A stretch of DNA of 64,000 nt from Haliotis asinina (Eukaryota > Mollusca > Gastropoda > Lepetellida > Haliotidae): assembly GCF_037392515.1 (NCBI RefSeq), contig NC_090283.1, forward strand, positions 35,356,249 to 35,420,248. The letters run 5' to 3'. The position numbers were made by a program, and so were the translations under genes. Positions 11,159 to 24,712 of this stretch are shown piece after piece. How positions within the stretch are numbered: position 1 is the first letter of the stretch; every line of letters starts with the position of its first letter. A model generated the notes under the pieces. It did not search any database. It was not told where the DNA came from and saw only the letters and a list, made by a program, of their open reading frames with translations.

Positions 11159-11742
11159 CCACCTGACTATTCAACTTACCTGCCCTACCACTTGTTTACT
11201 TCCACAAACCCTCCTTACCACCTGTCTACTCAACCTACTTACTCTACCATCTGCCCACTCATACTACCCGTCCTACCACCTGTCTACTCAACCTACCTGC
11301 CCTGCCACCCGCCCACTCATACTACCCATACTACCTGCCCTACCACCTGTCTACGCAACCCACTCATCCTAACACTTATCTACTCAACCTACCCGCCCTA
11401 CCACTTGTCTACTAACCTCCCTGCCCTACCACCTGTCTGCGTCCTGTACCCACCCTACCACCTTACTCAACCTACCCGCCCTACCACTTGTCTACTAACC
11501 TCCCTGCCCTACCACCTGTCTGCGTCCTGTACCCACCCTATCACCGGTCTACTCAACCTCCCTGCCCTACCACTTGTCTACTAACCTCCCTGCCCTACCA
11601 CCTGTCTGCGTCCTGTACCCACCCTACCACCTTACTCAATCCACGCGCCCTACCACTTGTCTACGTCCCTTACCCACCCTGCCACCAGTCTACCAACCTA
11701 CCCACCCTCCCACTTGTCTATTTCCCCTACCCGCTCTACATG
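11159..11742 (+). repeat. Related minisatellite with ~86-bp higher-order unit
   Basis: The array continues with units built on CTACTCAACCTACCTGCCCT and ACCACCTGTCT. Between 11404 and 11670 three near-identical copies of an ~86-bp block begin TTGTCTACTAACCTCCCTGC and contain GTCTGCGTCCTGTACCCACC. This is higher-order duplication of a shorter unit. Confidence 0.88.
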
Positions 11743-12545
11743 ACTGTAGCAGGTACGGGTTGTATGTTGATATAATTGTCTGCACGTTTTTCGCAGGCGT
11801 GGGTAGTCTGTTGGTATAATTGTCTGCGTGACTGTAGCAAGGAAAATGTGAAGCTAATTAAATTATCTTGGTTGTCGACTTGAAGTCTGAACAAAAGCAC
11901 CGAAGCGGGGATTTCACTTCTTAATACAGATCCTGCGCTATTATTCATTGTTTTCCCGATGTATCAACGCTCCCATATCAATTTAGTTTTTACAGTAATC
12001 TTGATTTATGCACGTGTTAAACAATTCTTTCTGTTCATAAATAATGATCACTTTAGGCAATAAATGATATTAGGCACGCGTTCTGCAGCAGTTGGGGATT
12101 TTAAGTAGAATTTCCTCTAAAACTTTAGCATATGAGATCAGTCACATTTATTTCCTAACTAATTATGTGTCTGTTGCTTTCCTTGCCCCTTGTCTGCTAA
12201 ACGTGTATAAATTCAGCATTGTAGCAATGACTCGTTTGTCACTGTGGCGGTAGTGGTCAGCAATTGCACATTTGTACTATCTGTTCAATGTCAGGCAGAG
12301 TCACTATCACATGCTAAGGTGAACCACAACTATACATTAAGCTTTTCATTAGTCTTTCCCTAAGATGTATTTGAGACCAACAACTTTTGTTAGCGCTAAA
12401 CCTAATTCTAAAATTTGAGTAAATAAACCGCCTTATCATACAATCTTGGTCTTCCTTTATTATTACTAATGTTTCCCTACCAACACTAATAGTTACTACT
12501 ATTCTACTGCTTACAATGGTATTACTTTCCATACAGATATAAATT
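11743..12545. other. Single-copy non-coding stretch
   Basis: AT-rich sequence with no supported gene or RNA. Its right end (12314-12545) forms the non-repetitive tail of a repeat-derived minus-strand open frame. Confidence 0.5.
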
Positions 12546-13620
12546 AGCATTATATTGGTAAGCGTGATGTGATGTGATGACATCTTACAACTACTGATGT
12601 AATGTTCCTCAGGAACAAGTGTAATGTGATGAGATGTTTTCTCAGCTACTAGTGTAATGAGATTAGATGTTTCCTCAGCTACAAGTGTAATGTGATCAGA
12701 TGATTTGTCACCTACTGGTGTAATGTGACCAGATCTTTGATCAGCTACCGGTGTAATATGATCAGATGATTTATCGGCGACTGGTGTAATATGATCAGAT
12801 TTTTTATCAGCTACTGGTGCAATGTGATCAGATGATTTATCAGCTACTGGTATCATATGATCAGAGGTTTTGTCAGCTACTGATGCAGTGTGATCATATG
12901 ATTTCTCAGCTACTGGTGTCATATGATCGGATGTTTTATCAGCTCCTGGGTGCAATGTGATCAGATGTTTTGTATATCAGTGATCGGTGCAATGTGATCA
13001 GATGATTTATCAGCCATTGGTGTAATGTGATGAGATGATTTATCAGCTTTTGTTGTAATGTGATCAGATGGTTTCTCAGCTACTCATGTAATATGATCAG
13101 ATGATTTATCGGCTACTGGTGCAAGGTGATCAGATATTTTATATATCAGAGACCGGTGCAGTGTGATCAGATGATTTATCAGCCCATGGTGTAATGTGGC
13201 CAGATGGTTTCTCAGCTACTGATGTAATATGATCAAATGATTTATCAGCTCTTGGTATAATGTGACCAGATCTTTGATCAGCTATTGGTGCAATGTGATC
13301 AGATGATTTATCAGCTACTGGTGCACTATGATCAGATGTTTTATATATCAGCAACTAGTGTAATATAATCAGATGTTTTATCAGCTCTTGGTGTAATGTG
13401 ATCAGATGGTTTCTCAGGTACTGGTTTAGCGTGGTTACATGTTGTTTCCTCAGGTACTGGTTTAGCGTGGTTACATGTTGTTTCCTCAGGTACTGGTTTA
13501 GCGTTGGTTCATGTTGTTTCCTCAGCTACTGGTGTAATGTGGGCATATGCGTAATCAGCTACTGTATCGATGTAGTACGATATATTTTCAGCTACTGTGG
13601 TCAGATGGTTTGTCATCTAG
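12546..13620 (+). repeat. Minisatellite, 33-bp unit with TGATCA palindrome
   Basis: About 30 units contain TGTAATGTGATCAGATGATT and TATCAGCTACTGG. Because 33 is divisible by three, a minus-strand frame through 12556-12955 reads an 11-residue repeat (SSDHITPVADK). That gives 213-codon and 71-codon open frames (12314-12955 and 13139-13354). Units drift towards the right end (13400-13620), where three near-identical copies of a GGTACTGGTTTAGCGTGG variant occur. Confidence 0.92.
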
Positions 13621-13937
13621 TACTATTTGGTCAAAAGGTTTCGCAGCATCTAAATAGATTTGGTCTGAGTTTTATCAGGCTTCAGGGTGAATGTTGTCAG
13701 ATTACTTCTTCGTAATTTGAGTGTTGTGATCAGATGTGTTGTACAGGAGTGTGTTTGAAGATTGGTTTGTGTGTGTTTAGATATGTTGTCGGGTAGGATG
13801 CTAATTTTACGTGCAACAATAATACATTTATATTAATGTAAGTAAAGATGAAAAATATGGGAAACTGATTGATTTCATTATGACATATACTTATTCGGCT
13901 GCTACTTCTAGTTAACTTATTTATAATGAATACATAG

Positions 13938-13939
<2 letters not shown>
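13621..13939. other. Short spacer between array and AT microsatellite
   Basis: It is a decayed continuation of the preceding array followed by AT-rich single-copy sequence. No gene is seen. Confidence 0.4.

Positions 13940-14028
<89 letters not shown>
13940..14028. repeat. (AT)n microsatellite, about 44 repeats
   Basis: An uninterrupted AT dinucleotide run that can form cruciforms. Open frames crossing it encode only IYIY runs. Confidence 0.98.
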
Positions 14029-14030
<2 letters not shown>

Positions 14031-17029
14031 CCAATCAATTTTTTGAGAGTAGCAAACACCAATGTTCAACCGAACTCCACCACTATGTAAGTGGATGGAT
14101 GGCACGACAGTTGCTGTAGAGAGAGGTATGCCATCCAGTCATTGGCCAGTATAGTATCGTGGCTACAGTGTCTGGGGTAGAATACTGCAGTAACCACCGA
14201 TATGGCTTGAATGAAAACCACTCGTTATTACTGTCCAAATAGAGCGCAAGCTGCGCCAGTAACGTTGTTTCCGCCTTGTTTCTTACATGATAATATCATG
14301 GCCAAACACAAAGGATACATACTCTACTTATATCGTGAGGAAATCGATTCGGACCGAAACTTGCGACAACTGTTTCTAGGTTCTGTTTCAAATCAGTCTG
14401 TTTCTTTAATAGAGTCTTATTACTTGCGAAGACCTGTTCGCCGATTCAAATGCTGTCAGTTGGCTTTGAGTATCATTTTAATATAAGATTGAAGTTCGGC
14501 TGCAGCATTTCAAACAATCCTCCGTGAATCTCCGACTTATGTGAAGCTGACGTCATCGTTACCCTTCATGACAAAGCCTGTCGTTAGGTCATTATTGGCC
14601 TGTCTGCCAGGCTTTCACCTCTCCAGCCCACATCACCTCACCCATGTCTTCTGTGACGCTCTGTGTTTTTGTTTGCCTGTTGGCTTACTATTCACCATAT
14701 TCCTAAACTGTCAAGTCATTAGTCGACCGCCTGCGTGTTCTGTTTAGGGAGGCGGTAATTATTGCCAGATCTCGGGGTTCAAATCTTAAAATGTGCTAAA
14801 TAATATCATTTCCTTGAGATACCTAGCATTTGGAGTAAACTGTATTTTGCTGTGAGGTATGCAGGTCTAGAACGAGCTTTGTGATTACGTACAAGCCATG
14901 CTGAGAGATTTCACACAGACAGATGGGAGCAGCGGCGGCTTATTACAGACCATGAGCTCCTCTGCTTTATGCCGTCTTGAATGTGCACACACGACCAGTA
15001 TTCACATGTAATAGGCCACTGCACATCAAATTCACTCAATCTTGAAGCAATTTATTTCTTAAGGATAGTCCATACCCCTTGTATAAAACGCTGAGCACTG
15101 TTCTAATTTATATGCATTCCCGAGTGGCAGTTTTGAGACGACTCTCGTGTCAATTCATTTGCATACAGGTGCACATTGTTATGTCTGACGGGGTAAGAGT
15201 CTCGAGAACTCTCGTGTAATACGAGATGCAGGGCTGTGCAGCTGTTTAAATGAAGAAAACACAATGCATTTTGTGCGATGTAATTGTTTTCAGTTCTTTC
15301 CCATTAGCATGTGATTTTGTCTAATGCATATCCAATGGTTGCCCTTAAATAGCCTCAACCTTTCTACACCATACACGACAGACGTAGCTGAACAGTGATT
15401 GACAAGAGTCGTGTAAAGTTTATTCTGCAAAATGATTATTAATATCTGATAGCAACTGTGAACGCGTGTCGAGTAATGAAATTTATCTTGTCAAAATTAA
15501 CAGATGAAACAAACGACGTTTGAAAAGCAAAGTTATCAATCAGTTTCAAAATGGCTGCTGCTCCAGACATCCATGTTGTCTGTGTAGAATGTTCTAAAAT
15601 CTGAGTCATCGTCTCGCGTATTTTGCGTGTGATTTGCATGCCCCTGTGCACTCGCGCCCCAGCGGTTCAAAAGACCTCTTGACAGATTAGCATGAGGGAT
15701 TCCTACCCAGATACAATGAACCAAATCTGCCCAATATCTCGTCTCCCAAAAAGAAAGACGCTGAAAAAATTCTTCCCAGGCACATCTGTCGTGCAGTGTA
15801 AGGTTTGCAATTGAAAAGTTAATTGATACCCGCTAATTAATGAGCAGTGATTGATGACTGGGGACGGTCTACGTAAAGCTCACAAGAGTATAAAGAAGAA
15901 TCAAAATATAGGGATTTTCTTGGCCCTTGCATAATTCGAGTTAATTAAAGATGTGCTTGAAATTGAAACTATGAACAATAGTGACGATCGGTAGAAAGGC
16001 GTCCCAGGGGTTACATACCCGCATGCACATAGCCGCGCGTGGTCTGTGATACTTGACCCAGCAATAGTCAAGTGTAACAAACCATTCCATGTAAATCGGG
16101 GGTTCCAACCGCTGTTTAGTATACTTGAAATGGGCGTGTATATAAAAAGAAAACTATACATCAGTTCATTACAGACACACTATACTAAAGCATTGAGATT
16201 GAGAAAAGGTTTGTATTAGTCATTCAGAATAGTTGATACGGGATTCGGGGAGTGGGCGTGGCGGTGGTGGAGCTCTGTATATCTCATGTTATGAGGTGGT
16301 GCATTGTATATCTTATCTCATGTGATGAGGCGGTGTACAGGAAGTTGAAAACTGTGGTGGAGTGCTGAGATCCTCTTTGGATAAAGCTTGAACACTATAT
16401 GCTTTATTTGATGTGGTGAAACACTGAAATTCTCATTTGATGAAGTGGAGCACTACATTTCTGACTGTGCCTATCGTTGAATTTATCCGTACCTCAGATC
16501 ACATAAGGCGAGATGGGTCGCTTTAATCTCTCTGCGTCTTTTATAGAAAGAAAAGCAATTAGACTAACGAATCTCTTGATCCCAGGGCGAGTGTGCAACG
16601 ATGGAGGAGAAAACGGCGGGAAAACACGACGTATCGTCTTTTACTTTAACATCAAAAAGACTTGGCCAGATTACTCACTGTTTGTCTTCCTTTGAAAAGC
16701 TCTTGTATATTACGTCCTTCTATTTGCAGCAGAAATTGTCCTCTTTGTGTATTCTGAGCTCTTTGCGAAATAGACGACTATATTTCCAATGGAAATGTCG
16801 ACAATACTGTTGCTGGCATCACACAGGGTCATATAGATGCAATGACGAGCCTTTGGGTCAGTCATAAAACAACATTGAGAATAAGAAGTCGTGATCAAAG
16901 AGGACGTAAAGTGATATAGTCAGGTATATTAGCTTTATCTGCTTTGGACATGAGTGATCATATAAGATGATCTTTGCTCTTTTGAGCGCCAATGGTGTTT
17001 TAAATTCTGAAAACCATCAACCCCTTACA
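14029..17029. other. Single-copy non-coding stretch
   Basis: About 3 kb without a supported gene. Open frames do not exceed 91 codons (14211-14486 plus) and none is recognised. Around 16250-16450 there is weak, imperfect repetition of ATGTGATGAGGTGGTG-like words, too diverged to call an array. Confidence 0.45.
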
Positions 17030-18785
17030 TCATCACTCTCAACGCAGACTACACCACAATGTCACCACAGTCTGACATCGCCACTGCCATATCAGACAAC
17101 ACCATAGTCTCACACCATCACTGTCATATCAGATAACACCATAGTCTCACACTATCTCTGTCATGTCAGACAACACCAAAGTCTCACTCCATCACTGTCA
17201 TATCAGACAACAAAGTCTCACGCCATCACTATCATGTCTGACAACACTACAGTCTCACATCATCACTGTCATGCCAGACAACATCACAGTCCCAAATTAT
17301 CACTTTCAACTCACACAGCATCACGGTCCCACACTATTACTGTCATGTCAGACAACACCATAGTCTCACACCATCACTGTCATATCAGATAACACCATAG
17401 TCTCACACCATCACTGTCATGCCAGACAACATCACAGTGTCACGCCATCACTGTCATATATCAGACAACAAAGTCTCTCGCCATGAAAGTCATGTCAGAC
17501 AACACCACAGTCTCACACAATCACTGCCATATCAGACAACACCACAGTCTCACACCATCACTGCCATATCAGACAACACCATAGTCTCACACCATCACTG
17601 TCATATATCAGACAACAAAGTCTCTCGCCATGAAAGTCATGTCAGACAACACCACAGTCTCACACCATCACTGCCATATCAGACAACACCATAGTCTCAC
17701 ACCATCACTGTCATGTCAGACAACATCACAGTCTCACGCCATCACTGCCATGTCTGACAATATCACAGTCTCACACCACCACTGTAATGTCTGACAACAC
17801 CACAGCCTGACATTATCACTGTCATGTCAGGCAACACCACAGCCTCACGCCATCGCTGCCATATCAGACAACACCATAGTCTCACACCATCACTGTCATA
17901 TCAGACAACAAAGTCTCACGCCATCACTATCATGTCTGACAACACTACAGTCTCACATCATCACTGTCATGCCAGACAACATCACAGTCCCAAATTATCA
18001 CTTTCAACTCACACAGCATCACGGTCCCACACTATTACTGTCATGTCAGACAACACTACAGTCTCACACCATCACTGTCATATCAGAAAACAAAGTCTCG
18101 TGCCATCACTGTCATGCCAGACAACATCACAGTCTCACGCCATCACTGCCATATATCAGACAACAAAGTCTCTCGCCATGAAAGTCATGTCAGACAACAC
18201 CACAGTCTCACACCATCACTGCCATATCAGACAACACCACAGTCTCACACCATCACTGTCATGTCAGACAACACCACAGTCTCACTCCATCACTGTCATA
18301 GCAGACAACAAAGTCACGTGCCTTCACTATCATGTCTGCCAACACTACAGTCTTACATCATCACTTTCAACTCAGACAGCATCACAGTCCCACACCATCA
18401 CTGTCATGTCAGACAACACAGTGTCACACCATCACTGCCATGTTGGACAACACCACAGTCTCACACCATAACTGTCATATCAGAAAACAAAGTCTCGTGC
18501 CATCACTGTCATACCAGACAACACCACAGTCTCACTCCATCACCGTCATGTCAGACAGCCCCACAGTGTCACACCATCACTGTCATATGTGACACTACAG
18601 TCTCACACCATCACTGTCACGTCAGACGACTCCAAAGTCTGATACCATCACTGTCATATGTGACATCACAGTCTCACACCATCACTATCATGCCAGACAG
18701 CACAGTCTCACACCATCGCTGTCATGTCTGACAACACCACAGTCTCACACCATCACTGTCGTGTCTGACAACATCACATTCTTAC
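17030..18785 (+). repeat. Minisatellite, ~36-37-bp unit, with internal segmental duplications
   Basis: About 47 units contain AGTCTCACACCATCACTGTC, an ATGTCAGACAACACCAC-type block and variants. A block of about 140 bp at 17209-17350 recurs nearly unchanged at 17907-18048. A second distinctive block with CTCTCGCCATGAAAGTCATG occurs three times (near 17475, 17620 and 18168). This shows duplication of multi-unit segments. The overlapping open frames of 215, 205 and 91 codons are repeat artefacts. Confidence 0.94.
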
Positions 18786-20806
18786 AAAGACGCTAAGAAA
18801 CGTCAACTTTAATTAGAATTCCACCATGGGACACTTAGGGTCATATTCTGAAAGCACGAGGCTGCTTCATACCAATGCTTAAATGTGTGAAGCGGCTCAA
18901 TAATATGCCACTGGTGTGTGCATAATGATGGTTGAGTACATGGCCCTTGAGGCTTGGTAGGTGTCTGAATAACTCCAAGGGAAAAAAAGTAACAGTGTTC
19001 AAGATATATATATTCCTGTTTGGCGTTTTAGGGTCCTCCACATTGCTTCCCCAGGGTTAAGCCGATATTCAACCTAAGAGATAATTCTCATACTCGTTTG
19101 AGAACTGATGTTTGCTTAAACCCACAAGTGAACATCTTAACATAGCGAGTCGCTTCAAATATAACTTGGAGATTACTCCCGTCCCTCTGTGCCTAGAGAC
19201 TAGAAGCCAAACCCAATTACGTAAGAGAAAATTGTCTTGTAAAAATGTTATTCTTCTACTAGGATTGCCTTTGATGCCAATGCTTGGAGCTTGGAATAAA
19301 ATGCAGACCGGAGACTAAGTCCAATCGCTCTGGGACCAAGACGAATGGCGGAAAAATGAACTACTGCGGCCGCAAATAGCAGACGACATGTTTTCAACAT
19401 TTCCATGCAAAAAATGAGTATCGCTAACATCGATTTCTTTTGAACTAGGCCAAGAATTATGCTGATTAAAGCCTTGCGTCTCTCAGGCCCAACACTGGGG
19501 ATCTGACGCTGTGTAATGGTAGAAAGATAGAGTCGAGCAACTCAAGTACGGATGATGACTGGCCTGCAGAGCAACATTCACTTTAAGGCGATGCTTTGAA
19601 TTGCTCTGTCATGACCAGGAAATTATAAAAATATATTTTTTCTCATTTGTTTGTGACGTAGCGACGGTGTTTATTAGGCCAGATTCTGTTTATAAAATCT
19701 CTAGAATAAGCTAAGCTGTGGTAAGTGAATGTTGATGTATTCTGAGGTATTTACTTCACAGACAATGTCAAATTAAGTTTGTTTGAACTGTACATAACCC
19801 ATTATAACGTTAAATGGTGACATCAGAATACTTGTGAGAATTTTCCAGCCAGCTTTATGTAACTGAGCGGCTTCTCAGCTGCAGCTCTTCGGCACATTTT
19901 GCCCCTCGTCTGATTCGCTGCTAATATGGCGGATTAAAGCCGGAACGAAAGCGACACATTCCAACAACCCTTTCAGAGTTTCAATCGATCTGCTCGCTGG
20001 AGGGATGCGAGGTGACAGACTTTTTCAAATATCCGGCGAAGAATCACTGTCTTTCGTCATTGTTCAAAATAAAAACGGAAGCATGTTCAATGATTTCGGA
20101 GAGTGATCACGCCATTTTGTCGTCTGCTTGTTTTGATTCACGTTCGCCACACGCGCGCTCTGAGGCTCCGGGCTCAGCCATATGCAAATGACATTGAACT
20201 TTTTTTCGTTAATTGCGCCTGTGGTAATTCTATTGCTTTTAGAGACGAGATTTTGTTAGCAGCTACATAACATGATACTTTCTAACCCCGTATCGATTCA
20301 TCTGAGCCCTGCCTTCCCTACCAATATTCAAAATTTAAATTTCGGCCTGATTGCGTTTCGCACATCGATCCCAATTTTCACAAATTTCTGGCGGGTAAAT
20401 GTGCTCAGTGATCCCAGTAATGAGAGTTGAGAGCTGTGCGCGTGTTACGTGAAAGGTCATACGATGTCACAGATAGGCGCGTCTCGGGTCATCCTGACCT
20501 GATGAGGACAGGGTTCAGCCGAGGAGACATGCTGTTTGGTTTCTCTGTTTAGTCGGGTTCACAAGCTGAAATGGAAATGCGGGTTTTTTTTACTCAGATC
20601 GACAATAATCATTACCTGAAGAAGTATAATTTGAGAATCTATAGAAACCTCTAAAGGATGGGGGTTAAAGAGTAAACACCAAGAACGTTGCGTCATCCTT
20701 TATTACGGGCACCCGCATAATTGTAACAGCTGTCGGGTATTGAGGAGAAACATGTACGGCCCAATCGGGTTACCACTGTGCACATATGATTTCTTTTCTT
20801 GTATTC

Positions 20807-20809
<3 letters not shown>
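18786..20809. other. Single-copy stretch, possible regulatory content
   Basis: No supported gene. From about 19600 the sequence is less AT-biased and free of simple repeats, and includes an octamer word ATGCAAAT (20182-20189). It could hold conserved non-coding elements, but that cannot be judged from one sequence. Confidence 0.35.

Positions 20810-20866
<57 letters not shown>
20810..20866. repeat. (AT)n microsatellite, about 28 repeats
   Basis: Uninterrupted AT dinucleotide run. Open frames through it are artefacts. Confidence 0.97.
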
Positions 20867-20872
<6 letters not shown>

Positions 20873-23800
20873 ACTTGCTACCATAGTTATTAAAACCTTT
20901 ATCGACAATCATTCTTGTTTCTGTGGAAATCAGTACATTATATAAATATTCCTTTTGAATTCCAGGAGTAGACAGTTGTAGTATCTACATTATTAAAATA
21001 TTTAAAATTGTTTCGTCGTAGTAACTGCGGAATTTCAAAAGAAAATCGCCCCTAGGAGCCCGTTAAAAGGCAGTCTTCAGATGAGTTTAATAAAATCTTG
21101 TTTCATCCGGGCTCGTCACGTGCGTCGAAAATCGTCGCGTGCTACGCAGAAGCCGGTGGTAACATTTGAAATGAGAGTGGTAATTTTACCCAAGTTAAGA
21201 TCAATATCATAGCAAGCAAGTCACTTTCAGCGTAATTTCAACTCCCCATTCGTGTGCTTGATTACACAATGTTGATTGTTACTCCAGATTACACAAGATC
21301 TCGTTCTGGAGCAGTCGCGCGAGACCTTGAGTGAGATTCTTGCCTCCTAAATGAAAGAGGTCGCGAGAGCTTGACGTGATGTCACTTGTCAAGGAGCAAA
21401 TTAGATCAGCACAAATTGATTCCCCTGGGACGAAAATTCGATTTTCTGTTTTCCCAACTTCCTTCGCTGAAAGCTGACTGTATGCACCTGTTTTACTTCC
21501 TGCCCATTTCGCACTGTGTCAGCAAATCTTCAGATTTCACTCACGCGAGACGAAATCCTCTGAGCACGTGCCAGACTTTCTATAAATTATGACCTGGAAT
21601 TAGTTTTTACCTGAATTTGAAATTCACTCAGCATCACCACCCCTCGAGATCTCGACATGTATATGATATGGATGGGACTCAACCTGAACACAAAATGAAA
21701 CGTTCACAATACACACGCTTTCGAAAGATTCTTTTTTAATGAGCCATTCCTATCGGACTAAAACAGAAAAAGATTTTAGTACATAGCTGCTATATCAGCA
21801 TTTTTCATTTCTTAAGGATTGTGTTGAACAATAAAACGTATAAACTCAACGATAATATCCCACAATACAACACACAGAAAAAAACCAAAACATAAACCTG
21901 ATAAGAAACCGGCTTGTTGTACATTTTGATCGGATCAAATGTATTCCTTTAGTATCGCCATCGTCGAAATGAACTGTGTCACTTCCTGTCTAAACGCTCC
22001 CTACAAGAGCAGGGTCAATCAATCCAAGACCTTTTGACTCAATTTCCGATACGAAAATGTCGCTATTTCTTTGGACAAACAGAAACTTTGAAATGGCGGG
22101 CCAGGACGTGCCAGAACACAGCGCCCTCCCTGGGTATAATCGATATTCTACCACTCACCGCTCACACAACAGGTCACATGACCTGGAGGTGTGACGCTGG
22201 TAAGGCAACCCCGACCTCTGCACGTGCACTGACGTACAACGTCACTTATGACAACATTTGTCTTTTCCGGTTTAATTAGTTTGGTGGAGTTAACAATACT
22301 CGTAACATAATTTGACACATGTCTTTAGCCAGACTGGCGTCGGCCAAAGCCTCCCATAAAACTTTGATGGCATCAGTGACCAGGGGCTAAAAAGTTGAAA
22401 GCCGTTCCAGGTTCGGGGAAACCAGTGGGACTATAAGCTATGATCTCTGGCTTGTTTATGAGGGACAGTCAGCACTGGTACTGTAAAATATGTATATGGG
22501 TGAGATTAAAAAGGATTAATCTGTCGACAGCGAACATATACTTGTTAATGATGACTCATTGGATCCATAGATGGATTTACGAAGCGATTATGACATATGT
22601 GAACATTGGACACGCCGCTTCAACAAAAGGTTAGACTGGAGGAGATATGACAAAGGAGGTTGTTGTGGACGCTGGTTCGTCACGTGATGAATGCAGATTG
22701 TCACGCACATACTAGACAGAGATAAAATACTTCAAAATAAAATATTCATTACAGCTGGAATTGCACTTCAAAATGATGAGAGTTTTTATGATGGATTAGG
22801 AATGAGAGAGTGCACTCAGAAACACACAATTGCAAGTATGCAGTTTAGCAACATAACCATTGATTCAACCTAACTTACGACTATATTTCATGGTAAGATG
22901 TACTGGTTTACAAGAACCCATGCTTAAAGTGCGCAGATTTAGACTGTACATTGTCCTCAAAAACATATATGTTCAGAATCTAACACAGCTCATTCTCCCA
23001 ATGCTAACTCGACCAAAAACCTCTGTCATCTAGCAAGTGATAGAAGACCTCACATGTAGCAATGTAAAACTCATCACGGATAACAATGCACGAATACTCC
23101 AGAGACATTCTCATGTATATGCTTAACTTCATATACCACGGTGTACATTGTGTTCTAGTCTGTCATACGGACCCTGAAACAGATATATCCCCAAAAGCCC
23201 GTGCAAGTGTCATTTGGAGGCTGGTATGATGAAGAGTTACTAGTTGTTAGTGATATTGCATAGATATACTACAGAGCGTACGCATACACATGCATTATAT
23301 ATCGTGTTCGTGAGGTAAAACCACAATGCATGTATGCCCATCTTTACCACTGCAAACGCTTACACGTGTAACATAATATAGTTGTATGAACAAAGGGCGA
23401 AGAGGAGGTTTTGATCTCTCAATTCACGAATGTTCCCTGTTTAATCAATGACATCGAAGAACGAGTTACCTCCCATGGTATTTCTCGGCTCGCTCTTGGT
23501 CGTCAGCGTCACCCTGATATTACTACCACAAAATTCAATACATAAAGTGACAGGTGCTCGTTTACTTATCAAGGAGATCTGGCCTATGATGGGTGTTATC
23601 TGGGCCTCTGATTGTTGGGTGAAAGTATATCACTGCATGTTGATCTTCCTCTCTCTCGTCCCAGACATCTGTTGGGATCTACCCCGAGATCACGATGATG
23701 TACGATAAAATAAACACACTGAGATTGCGGGTTTATTTCTTCATTTCATTACGTACATTGACAAACGTTCCAAAGTACAGGCATCGACGATGAACTGCGT

Positions 23801-24029
23801 CAGTGGGGTCCTCATCATCAGAAGGTTAAACGTTTGATTTGGTACCAAACTTACACTAACTCTGATCTGTATCAGGAATAATCAACTTAGCAGGTAGATT
23901 ATCCTCATGATTCGTGCCGTGGGCCTGGTGCAGGGGTTAGGGGTTGGCATTAAATATCTCTGCCAAGTGTACAATACACATGCAAGATTTGAGGTTTGGT
24001 AAAAAGGATCTGTACTTCCAGAGCTCACT
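20867..24029. other. Single-copy non-coding stretch
   Basis: No gene recognised. Open frames are 86 codons or less. A CpG-dense patch lies at 21107-21157. The rest is AT-rich with no repeats that I can see. Confidence 0.45.
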
Positions 24030-24712
24030 ATATTGAGTGCGCGTTGTGGGACGTCATATGTTCTGCTGGGTCTACACAGTGGGACGCCATGTATTGTACT
24101 AGGTTTACACAATGAGACTTCATACACAGTGCTAGGTTTTCATAGTGGGGCGTCATATGTTTCCGTGGTGCAAATAATGGGGTGTTATGTATCGTGCTAG
24201 GTGTACATAGTGGGACGCCATGTATTGTGCTAGGTTTATATGGTGGGGCGTCATGTTTCCATGGTGTAAATAGTGGGGCGTCATTGTGCTAGGTGTTCAT
24301 AGTGGGACGCCATGTATTGTGCTAGATTTACAAAGTGGGACGCTGTGAATTGTGCTAGATTTACATAGTGGGACCCTATGTATTGTGCTAGGTTTACATA
24401 GTGGAATGCCATGTATTGTGATAGATTTACATTGTGGGGCGTCATATGTTTCCACGGTGTAAATAGTGGGGCGTCATGTATTGTGTTAGGTGTACATGGT
24501 GGGACGCCATGTATTGTGCTAGATTTACATAGTGGGACCCCATGTATTGTGCTAGGTTTACATAGTGGGACGCCATGTATTGAGCTAGATTTACATTGTG
24601 GGGCGTCATATGTTTCCACGGTGTAAATAGCGGGGCGTTATGTATTGTGCTAGGTTTACATAGTGGGACGCCATGCATTGTGCTAAGTCTACATAGTGGC
24701 ACGTCGAATGTT
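24030..24712 (+). repeat. Minisatellite, ~33-bp unit
   Basis: About 20 units contain GGGACGCCATGTATTGTGCT and AGGTTTACATAGT. A variant with GGGGCGTCATATGTTTCC and GGTGTAAATAG recurs at about 24150, 24250, 24440 and 24610, giving an irregular higher-order pattern. Overlapping open frames on both strands (for example 24281-24619 minus and 24411-24626 plus) are repeat artefacts. Confidence 0.92.

Noticed and set aside
10331-11584. 417-codon plus-strand open frame
   Set aside because: It is composed of the ~29-bp pyrimidine-rich repeat; overlapping frames are also open.
17824-18471. 215-codon histidine-rich open frame
   Set aside because: Repeat artefact of the 37-bp array; shifted frames are similarly open.
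23925-23950. Telomere-like GGGGTTAGGGGTTGG
   Set aside because: A single short occurrence, not an array.
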